Below, piece by piece: positions 48,980 to 58,646 of a stretch of 64,000 nucleotides of DNA. The position numbers were made by a program, and so were the translations under genes. This DNA comes from Seriola aureovittata (Eukaryota; Chordata; Actinopteri; Carangiformes; Carangidae): the NCBI RefSeq assembly GCF_021018895.1, contig NC_079364.1:7438901-7502900 (forward strand), given 5' to 3'. A model generated the notes under the pieces. The model saw only the letters and a program-made list of their open reading frames with translations, was not told the DNA's origin and ran no database searches. Each line of letters opens with the position of its first letter. The stretch's first letter is position 1.

Positions 48980-50387
48980 CAAAAACACAACTGTTTGATA
49001 CTCAGCGAATCTGAATTGCAGAACTGACACTGTGTAAGATGGAGAGAGTACAAAGCTGTGAACTGATTATAAGAATTTTACATTCATCATACCCATATTG
49101 CTGAAGCGCACTTGTTCCTACTCATTGTTTTATTTGTTGTGTTTTCTATCGCATGCAATAAGTAACGAAAAAAAGAAGAAAAGGATACCACCATATCATT
49201 ATTTTTATCTGAGGGATGTCTCCATACCACGAGAAAAGATTTTGTATTTTCCATTCAAATGTCAAGTTCAATAGTGTGTTGTATAGATGTACAAACTGTC
49301 TGGCTAATTCTGTTCTGTATAGTCGTGATCACAAACAGGGGTTTATCTTGTACTGTATATCTACTCACTGGACAATCATACGTATAAGAGACTGTAAAGA
49401 AAATGATATTGAATCTGTCAGGAGGGAGAATCTGAACACTTTTGGTGCTGGGTCCTAGTCTTGCTGGAGCTGTGGAAGTTTGGGAATGACAGAAATATTT
49501 TCAAGGAGAAACTACTGATTCAGTTTAACGTGCATATCCGGACAAGCAGTTTTGGATAAAATGTACGAAAAAAAAAAACAAAAACAAAAAAAAACACAGA
49601 AATGGAAAAAAATATCCATTCATAGACCCAAAAACTAATTTAATCTGGTCAGAAAGTCATTGTCTTTATTTTTGACTCGTAACAGATTTTTTTTTTTAAT
49701 CCCACAAAACATTATTACTGAATAACTAAAATAAACAAATCTGTAGAGTTGATGCAGTATTATATGAAAAGTGGAAAAATGCAATGTGACTCTGTGAAAT
49801 GCCATTTAAAGTTTAAAAACAAAATATTTAACAATTAGTTTAGTGTGATTTTTCCGTACTGTACCTGTGCTGGCAGTGATGCTATAGAGGTATCTAAAGA
49901 CTGTTTCCTTTAGTTGTAAAAGCAGTGGACAGATGATTGATTGACACAATGTGATTAGAAAGAGAAACTGTGGTTGCCATGCAAACTCTAGTTTAACACT
50001 CCTTTAGCCCTCTTAAAGCTCAGTCCTCAACAGCTTGGGAATATAACAAAACAAGAATCTATAACCTTGAGATAGATATAGATTCTTTTGTTTCCATTTT
50101 CCAATGTCTGCACACAATTTTGCCCTAAAGGGAAGTGTGACAACAACCACTTGATATTTTTTTCAAGGGTGTACAGTATGGAATAACACTAAACTTGACT
50201 TGACTTTAAAATATGTACCAGAGAACAGAAAAAATACAGATGTTGAAGACAAAGTGTAACTACTTAAAAGAAGCTCCATGTTTAAAAGTAGCTAGGACTT
50301 AACAGATTTGAATCACTTTTGTATTTTTGTATAAACCTGTAAATAAGTTTTTAAAGAAAAAAATCTTGCAAAGTCTTTCTTTTGTAA

Positions 50388-50401
50388 AATAAACCAATAA
50401 A
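50388..50401 (+). terminator. nhs: nhs polyadenylation signals (two AATAAA)
   Basis: AATAAA at 50388-50393 and again at 50396-50401, followed by T-rich sequence at 50418-50430. A further AATAAA at 50604-50609 with downstream GTGATTGC could be an alternative distal site. Confidence 0.6.
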
Positions 50402-52090
50402 AGATTAAAAACAAAAAAGTTTTTTTTTTCAAAGTTTACATGATTATTTCCAAGCCTTTGTATATTTTGGAGCTGTGCAACACCTTCAGTCTTGTATTTA
50501 TTTTTTGGGGGGGTTACAACATTGTGAAAATTCCATTATTCTATATCTAATTCATTTTAACAGCTCATCAGGCTGCTTAGTAACTGTGCATAGAAAAAAA
50601 GCCAATAAATGTGATTGCATTGAAACAGAAGGCCTTTTGTGTGACACTTCCTTTCCTCCCCATCAGAACCAAGTGCACTGAGAAGATCTCTCCACTAGGT
50701 GGCAATGTTTTAATGTCAGCTAGTTTCAGTCTCTACAGTATTGCTCCTTGAGCCGCCTGAATTTGAAGCTGCTGGCCAGATTCTTAAAAAAATGTTACTT
50801 CTAAACAAGGCGGTAGATTTGAGTCAAGTAGTCAGAATAAGAGAAAACCCAAGACTTAACTGCTCTGAGACTTAACTTACTCTCTAAAAACTTAAAATAT
50901 GATTTTGTTCTCAATTTTGGATCTGGTAAAGTTGCAGAGAAAAAAAACACATCTTGGCACTACAGTCTCAGTCTATGGTCTCAACTGTGCAAAAATCTCT
51001 ATTGACAGGGCTCAAGGTTCAAATGCAAATTCCTTTTAATGGAAATCGGAGACCATACAAGACTTGCAAACATCTTAACTCAAGGTCCACATACTAGCTT
51101 TTTCCACAGCTTTCAACTACAGCTTGCGGCCTTCTTTCAGTCACTGAAGTTTCATACTAGTTGATGTTACGGCAGCTTGGGTCCATATTTATCATACGTT
51201 TACGAATTACATTTAAAAAAGCTTAAAGTACCAACTTTACAGATAAAAAGGTTCTTGTCTGAGTTAGCTGAGCTCATACTTACAGCAAAGTGTAAAAGTA
51301 ACTTTTAAGACGAACTATCAGGTGATCACATAATTGATCACATGGCTGCGCAGAGAGGAAATAGACAATCAGTTATAGATTGACCATACATCTGGAATAT
51401 TGTTTATTTAAAAAAAAAAATAACTTACTATTTATTCTTTGGTATGTTATTCTGCTAGAATATATAAAATCAGAATTTCTTAAAAAGTTCATTTTACTTG
51501 TGTGAAATCTTTAAATATAATTAACATGGAAAATTAACAGCAATCTAATATATTTACAATTTATGAATATATGAGTAGGGATGAAATAACTTATTGATAT
51601 GTAAACTAAAAAACTTAAACATTTAGACTTAAATAACGTTATGTCATGTTAAAAGATGTGAACTTTTACCAGACACAGTAAGTTTAATGGATTCAGTGAG
51701 TTATGCTGTGGATTTGAGCGCCTATTATAACCTATGTTTATTTACATTTTGTAAAATCAAGTATGCCGAATTAAGTATTAGCAGCCCCTGCTTGCTATGT
51801 ATCATTGGATGTACAGACGACTACCAATGAATTATTCTGATACTGAAGAAAACTTAAAAACGTGATGAGTCCCTGCCAAGTTCTGTGGTTACAAGGAGTG
51901 GCTTTTTGGATAATTACTAACGTTTATTTGTTACGGACATCGAATGACAGTGACATATTCGGGAAGTGTAAGTCATACATGAATCTAAAAATATGTGTAT
52001 CAGTCCAGTGTGTTCATATTTGTCTGAGTCATGATTGATTTTTGTCACGTGTTGCGATGATCGAGCACGAGGGGTTTTCAAGTTGCCTAC

Positions 52091-52105
52091 CTTAATTGCC
52101 TCCAT
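52091..52105 (-). other. Candidate minus-strand first coding exon (ATG to donor)
   Basis: On the minus strand, GAC-ATG-G begins MEAIK and meets AATTAAG|GTAGGC, a good donor, five codons later. Upstream on that strand are a CAG-rich leader, a CpG-containing stretch and a CRE-like palindrome at 52457-52470. If unspliced, the frame continues to a stop near 51917, overlapping an AATAAA. No homologue is recognised; it could be a non-coding transcript or chance. Confidence 0.2.
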
Positions 52106-52117
52106 GTCACCGTCGCT

Positions 52118-52180
52118 GCTGCTGCTGCTGCTGGTGGTGTGGATCAACGGCCGAACAACAACAACAACAACAACAACAAT
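52118..52180. repeat. CTG and CAA trinucleotide repeats
   Basis: (CTG)6 at about 52118-52136 followed by (CAA)8 at about 52155-52179. Confidence 0.9.
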
Positions 52181-52309
52181 ACGTCCGGTTGTTTTTACAA
52201 CACCTGCACGCACCTGTCCCTTTCACCTCACACAGAGTCTTTGTCTCATGTAGAAGCTCAAACAACCCACCCAAACTAATTTTACCCGACCATTTCTTTC
52301 AAAGTGGCC

Positions 52310-52366
<57 letters not shown>
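52310..52366. repeat. (CA)n microsatellite
   Basis: About 27 CA units after a CACG start. Confidence 0.95.
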
Positions 52367-52367
<1 letters not shown>

Positions 52368-52456
52368 GACCGGACCCAACTTCGCGCTAAAGACTTGAGG
52401 TGTCCCCTCATAACTAACTCGATTGTTTCATTAAACAATGACATTAGTTCCTAGAT

Positions 52457-52470
52457 TGACGTAAACGTCA
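52457..52470. promoter_or_regulatory. CRE-like palindrome TGACGTAAACGTCA
   Basis: Two inverted TGACGT half-sites separated by AA, near-palindromic over 14 bases. CREB/ATF-type proteins bind such half-sites (established). It lies about 350 bases upstream of the candidate minus-strand exon at 52091-52105. Function inferred only. Confidence 0.35.
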
Positions 52471-53529
52471 CAACATAAAGATTTTATGAGTTAATGATCA
52501 CGTCAGCAAAATGATACAATACCAGCCGTTGTGGAAAGTAACTAAATACATTTATTCAAGTACTTTTCTTAAGTTCAATTTCAGGGGAACTTGTAGCTAC
52601 TTTACTTAAGTTTTTTTTTTTCTCTATCTTTTTTCTGCAACTTTAAGGCCCATAGGTTACTCCTCTACATTCATTTGATAGAATTATCAAATAAATTATA
52701 AGGTAGCCTGTTGTTGCTGGTTAAGATAAAACTTTATTGATCTTCAGGGAGAGAAATCAGACGCTACCAATTCAAAATTACCCCCATTTTATTAGATGCA
52801 ACATTAAAAGGATGTTTGATCAATGAATCAATAATTACAGTATAATCCAAAAATATAATATACATTTATTCTGAAATGGGTCATTCTGCACACTGACTAC
52901 TTTCTCTTTTTTACTTTGAGTATATTTTGATGTTTAGACTTGTATACTTTAATTTAAGTAATATTTTCATAAAATTTTACTTAAGTAGATTTTTGTTACA
53001 TTGTTGTTGTTGTATATGTTGTTTATATGGGGTATTTCTATTTTTACTGAAGTAAAAGATCTGTCATAGCCAACTTATGATCTCTCTAATTATGATGCAG
53101 ATTTAGCTTTAGTGAATGCTCTTTTATTGAGAAGTGTTTTTTATTCTGACTTTTATTACACAGTTGATATTTATTTTTCAGGGTCTACTAAAATGCTCTC
53201 TTAATGCAGTAATTTCATTTTAACTGGTTTGTTTTAAATAAATTAGGGATGGCCCAGAGCCCCACAGTGGGAAGCTGGCTGTGTCCTTAACATTGTTTTT
53301 TCACATAAATACTTGTGAACATCTGGTGGGGTAATAGAGCTGCTTCACAACATATTCCTGAAGAATCTGCCAGCGGAGCCATAATGAGCCCGTTTATTCT
53401 GAGTGCTGCTGGTGAGCTATTTGAACTGGCTGATCTTTTGAACAATGATTCCTTTTGGACTGTCACTTTCCTTAAATAAGACATCTATGATCCTCTGACC
53501 CCCTACCCCCATTATCCCCCCACAGAGTG

Positions 53530-53530
<1 letters not shown>

Positions 53531-53571
<41 letters not shown>

Positions 53572-53576
53572 ACACA
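53531..53576. repeat. (CA)n microsatellite
   Basis: About 22 CA units with one CATA interruption. Confidence 0.95.
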
Positions 53577-53728
53577 CCAAAACTAAACATACATTAAATT
53601 CTGCTTGTGCTTTTTTTTTTTGCATTCATGTATTAACTGCTTTAAGCCCTTATACCATCCTATCTTTGTTTTCTCTCTTTGTACCCCAATTATGTTTTCA
53701 CTGTAGGAATCCATTCAAATGACTTGGC

Positions 53729-54058
53729 CAGTGGTTCACAACCTGGGGGCCGGGACCCCATAAGGGGTCACAAGAAAATGCTGAGGGGTCAGGAGATGAT
53801 TAACAAGACATGGGAGCAGAAAAATCCTTTTATGCTACCAACATGCAGTTCTATTGTTTTTTCTGACTTCCTTTTAAACTTATCTTTTTTTCTCATGAAT
53901 TACTGGAAAAGTTTCCCTCTTCTAGTCTCTCAGAATAAAACAAGAATAAATAAACTACTTTGTCAATTTGGTCATAAACATATGCACCAACCACTATGAT
54001 CGGTTACAAGTATGTTCCTTTGTTTTAAGGGGTAACATCAAAAAGGTGGGGAGCCACT
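53729..54058 (+). mobile_element. hAT-type MITE, about 330 bp
   Basis: The left end CAGTGGTTCACAACCTGGGG is mirrored by the right end, whose reverse complement begins AGTGGCTCCCCACC; both are followed inward by GTTACCCC or GGGACCCC-like blocks. The CAGTGGTTC terminus is typical of hAT non-autonomous elements. There is no transposase frame and no clear 8-bp target duplication. Related to the fragment at 2141-2300. Confidence 0.6.
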
Positions 54059-55309
54059 TAAAAAGCTTGTAGTATCTACCATGTAGGCCTGGTGCTGATG
54101 TCTCAAACATTAAAATGATGTAAACAAATGTTTAATTGTGTGAATGCATATCAAACATTTTTAACAAACATTTTTTGTTGAACTTACAGTAAAAAGTTGT
54201 ATATATATACACATGAAATGCTGTGGATCGATAGATGACAAGGCATAAAAATATACATAATTGATTATTGTGCAGTCCCTCTATGTTGTAGTAATGCACA
54301 CAAAATGCTAATGATGTAAAACATAATCTAAGAAAAAACCCCCACTAAAACCTGAGTTTCACATTAAAGCAAGATGGTTTCAAGTATCAACTTGTTACCA
54401 CTACAGGAGAGCAACAGTGTGAAATGCAGCTACAACAGACATGATTTGGTTTGAAAATGGTTCTGAAATGTTCAGAAAATTAGTAATTCTGCCATCGAGA
54501 ACAGATTAACACTTGAATAATTGTGAATAATTACTCGGACACAACATCGTCCTGTAAGTAGTTATTTGATGGTGCACACAAAAACTATTTCAGGCAGAAA
54601 AAATTTGATTACACTTACGCTTGATACAGGTTGATACACTTTGAAACAGTACAAAATGATATCAAAAAACAACCTTTTGGCTTGACTTTATACAAAACAG
54701 TTTCTCCCCCATTTACTCTTTCAGGAGCACTTTAACTCTCTGTACAGCACTCAAACTTGACAGTTAATGACCTTACTTTTATTTTAATGTCAAAACACTT
54801 ACAGTATTCCAGTCATTGTACGTGTACGTCTCGCGTGTGTGCGCGAGGTCTGTCAGAGCATAATACAATCATGTAGCCACATCATTGCTCGAGCTGAAAC
54901 CGTCCAGCTCGAATGTCTTCCATCACACGAAACAGACACAAAGAAAAGAGAGAAAACTCTTCAGTAACTGATTCTCTACATCTGCGGCCTGCGCTGCAGA
55001 ATCGCAACTGATGAAAGTCGTGATTCTACTTTCTTCCAAAGTAAGATATCCACCATTTAAATAAAAGTGGTGCCCACTCTGCCAAAGTTAATTTATGATC
55101 TTTGTCAGTAACAAGTGAATTGATTGACGACATGAATCATTTATGCGATGACTGACTCCAGGGAACAAGACGTCTTCTCCAACATTTTCAAATGACACCC
55201 TTCAACACTCCTCATTCACATAACTGAGCATTCCTGCTGTTGAGTACCTGTCAGTAATAATGCTCACGACTGCATACATTCACTGGCTTGTATTTGACAG
55301 CCTGTAACA

Positions 55310-56124
55310 GACGCAGTCATTCAGAAACTTTTATTGCATTGTTAGAAACGACGCAGTGAGACGTTCACTGCCAGTACCTGAACTAACTTTCCCGAACATG
55401 AGTGCAGAGCATCCTGAAATTCTGACCAGGGAAAAAATACTTAACAGCCAAACATCTGAGGAGACAAAACCTACAGTGTATTTGTGTGTTTTAAAACTGG
55501 CAATGTAGAGGTAACTTAAATGATAAATTATGGCCTCCAGTTCATAATAAGGCAAAAAAAAAAAAGAATACTAACATGAACAAAAATCATCTGCTCAGAT
55601 ATCTGATGCTACTTAGACATATGGAAATTATGAATTCATGTACTGTGTTTCTGTTTTTATGTAAAAGGAAACTGTGGTCTGTTAATTAAAAATAAAAGTG
55701 TCCAGCTCAGGGCTGTTGCAAATACTTTTCTCATCTCTTATTTTTTAAATTCATGGTTTATACTTAATGCAGAATTTCTTTCCCAAGATCTGAGGTCTAA
55801 ATGCTGTTTCAAAGGCTTCTGCTTTCTCCACACTGTCAAACTCTGAGGAAAATGCTGAAATCTTTATCGATGTATCTATTTGTCGGCCTTAAAGTATTCA
55901 AATCAGCTTATAAAATACCCACCATGTGTTTAAGTTACGTTTGCAACTCCCTGCAGGTAGATAAAATCCCCAAATTCACTCAAAGTACAGAGGACACAAG
56001 CTCGTTGTCCTCTGTGGTGGCTACGACACCGGCTAAGGTGGATTTACACTGCACCTACATCCCTGTAGAATAACACGAGTTTGTATGTGTTTGGTTGCCA
56101 GTGAGAAAAGAGCGTCTTTATCCT
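55310..56124 (-). other. scml2: scml2 3'UTR
   Basis: Downstream (on the minus strand) of the TAG at 56125-56127. The first minus-strand AATAAA is at 55335-55330, giving a UTR of about 0.8 kb; an alternative is at 54784-54779. No conserved coding frame. UTR limits are inferred. Confidence 0.5.
55330..55335 (-). terminator. scml2: scml2 polyadenylation signal
   Basis: AATAAA on the minus strand (TTTATT on the + strand), the first after the scml2 stop codon. Confidence 0.45.
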
Positions 56125-56250
56125 CTATTGTTTGGTCTGTTTCAGCTTCTCGATGTGATGACAGAGTTTGAGCGCCGGGCCAAGCTTCAGTCCCATGTAC
56201 TTCATGATGACGTCGCTGCGCAGCAGCATCAGAGCCTTGCCGTCGATCTC
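56125..56250 (-). CDS. scml2: scml2 last coding exon: SAM domain, second half
   Basis: Acceptor TTCTTTACAG|GAGATC. It encodes [20 protein letters not shown], then [21 protein letters not shown] ending in TAG. These 41 residues are nearly identical to the end of human SCML2 and contain the helix that forms the SAM polymer interface (family knowledge). Confidence 0.95.
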   Translation of the reverse strand, partial: EIDGKALMLLRSDVIMKYMGLKLGPALKLCHHIEKLKQTKQ

Positions 56251-58153
56251 CTGTAAAGAAAGGAGCACGCTGTCAGCAGGGGAACTCATCATGAGCACTT
56301 CCTCTCACTGTATTTCCATCAAAATGACATGACTTGATTAAGGTGTTGAATGGTGGGAATTAGAGTCTGATTTTCCTTGAGTATAAAGGGTAAAAGCTCA
56401 GGAAGAGGTTATTTAACCAAGCTACTGCTTGATACAACACAATGGGTGAAAACCAGTGTAGCTGACCATTAAACAAAACGAAGAAGAAAACTCATATAAA
56501 TGAAATACTCACATGTTTTCTGAACAGTTCGACGTGTGGGCCGAGAGTTTGGGGATCAGCCTCTTGGACAAACCGTATGACATCGTCAACTGACCAGGAA
56601 GAAGCATCATTCCCTGAACCTTCCTTGTCCTGTTTCAAGTGATCTGGGCCTGTTGTTGAGCTAGCTGTTTCAGGGTGGGAGGGCAAGAGAAAGGAAAGTC
56701 CAATCAAACTCATACCTAATACCTTTATCAAAGACTGATTTTATTTATCAGTCTTACAGTCGGGTGTTAATAAGACCATGGGTCACAAATGTTTGAAATT
56801 TGTGAAATTTAGGCCGTCCTCCAAAATGACACTGTGTCGTGTGGAGAAAAAAAAAGTTGAATCTGGTTCAGCTACAACACAGTGCGTTGTCATCATCATT
56901 TACCACGAGGCCCTGTTGCTTTCTGCAGTTTACCTAGAAACTCACTGCCGCCATGGTGACCCCCACAGGAACTCTGCATTTTATCAGTGTTCAAGGCAGA
57001 ATTTCTGGTTCGTATTTTCTCCTTGCTGGCTAACCAGAACATTATGGAGACTTCTTTGCATGTTTCATTCAGTCACACTCACATTTGGCCCCATACAGCA
57101 GCTCTCAACACACGCCCATGTCACATGCCCCATTCTACCCTGGTGACTGAGTGTGTATGTGTGTGTGTATTTAATCCTACCCTCCACTCGTCTGTGTGTA
57201 CACATTGGACCAAGTTCAGCCGGGTTGGAGCTGACGCGTCGTAGGGGTGGCGGTGTGTGTGTGTGTCCAGGATAATATGGCCGCTCCTTCTTTGTTGCCC
57301 TGTAGTCTGATGCGGTGTGAATGGAGCGGGTGCTGGGAGCGGGATCCTTTGTGGAATCGTCAGTGGACAGGCCATTCTCAGTGTGGGACGGCGGTTCTGT
57401 TTCAAGAAAGGGCGAGAGCGTAATTAACATATTGTGAACACAAACAGAAAACAGAAAAACTGCTGTACTGTACTGGACCATACACAACTACTGTCAGTTT
57501 AGCACATATGCAAGGGTCAGTCCGTTTTTCTTTTTTATCTAATGGATGTACAGTACAGTCAGTCGTCATGTCTCCCATTCTATAATTAGTTAAAGCTAAA
57601 TCTAAGAAATTAAAAGCTGAGATTGTCTTTCACTCAACTTCCATCTTTTGACTTTGGAGAAGAGGTAACATTATTTGTTTAATGATGCTATTCCTCATAG
57701 CAAGTAGGCCTTAAGCTTTTTTTCTGTTAGTACGAAACAAAAGGCAGAACTATTGGGGGCAGTTTGGACCTAGAAGACAACACAAATAGGACAAAGGAGT
57801 TTACAGTAAGCTTCCTCCATCCACACATTTGCCACTCTGACCTGACTTGGTCTTATTGTAGAAGCGTGTGTTGATGTTGTAGGGGCTGAAGGGCTGTGAG
57901 CTGAATAGACTGTCACTCTCCAGATGTTGGCACATGTTCTCCAGGAACCGCAGCACAGAGGAGGCACTGGAGGCGGAGGGCAGCTTCACATAGCGGATAC
58001 CATGCTCTGACCGCACTAGGGGGCAGAACATAAACTGCTTTTAGTCTGTGTGCTGCATGTACACACACCTGCACACACACGCACACACACACCTGCACAC
58101 ACACACACACACCTGCACACACACACACACCTGCACACACACACAGACACACA

Positions 58154-58212
<59 letters not shown>

Positions 58213-58286
58213 AGACACACACAGTATGAATTCACAGCTAAAGAAAAACAGCAGATGGTTCAGGGTTAGCACCCTCCCTTTATAAG

Positions 58287-58332
<46 letters not shown>

Positions 58333-58573
58333 TTTTTCACCCAATCCCACACTGCACTACACCCTCCTACCCAAGCCAAGCCTGCACAAATCCACAAATT
58401 AAAACCCCCCTCCCTACCCAACCTCACCCACAGCCTTCCCAATCTGGCCCCCCAAGGGAGACCCAATCCCAGAATCCCAAACCAGGTTAGACGCACATGT
58501 CACTTTTGATTACAGAAACAGTGCTCACATCAGCTGCCGCCACAGGCACTCTTTTATTCCTCCTCTCTTTCTG

Positions 58574-58646
<73 letters not shown>

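Larger units (their letters stand above)
46807..50420 (+). other. nhs: nhs 3'UTR
   Basis: AT-rich sequence after the TAA with no conserved coding frame. It contains A runs near 46944-46961 and 49568-49592, a (GATA)n at 48904-48979 and several ATTTA-type motifs. Two AATAAA signals (50388-50393 and 50396-50401) followed by an A/T-rich tail near 50415 mark the likely 3' end, giving a 3.6 kb UTR. The UTR extent is inferred. Confidence 0.6.
50421..55309. other. Intergenic region between convergent nhs and scml2
   Basis: No gene with recognisable homology. It contains a possible minus-strand first exon and promoter (52091-52470), CTG, CAA and CA repeats at 52118-52366, a (CA)n at 53531-53576, a hAT-type MITE (53729-54058) and a GC hairpin at 54830-54847. 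AT content is high elsewhere. Confidence 0.6.

Noticed and set aside
52091..52105. MEAIK as a tropomyosin start (resembles the TPM3 N-terminus)
   Set aside because: Only five residues match before the donor, tropomyosin exon 1 does not end there, and no coiled-coil exon follows.
57913..58350. 145-codon minus-strand frame over the scml2 intron
   Set aside because: Only the 57842-58015 part is a real exon; the rest is CA repeat.
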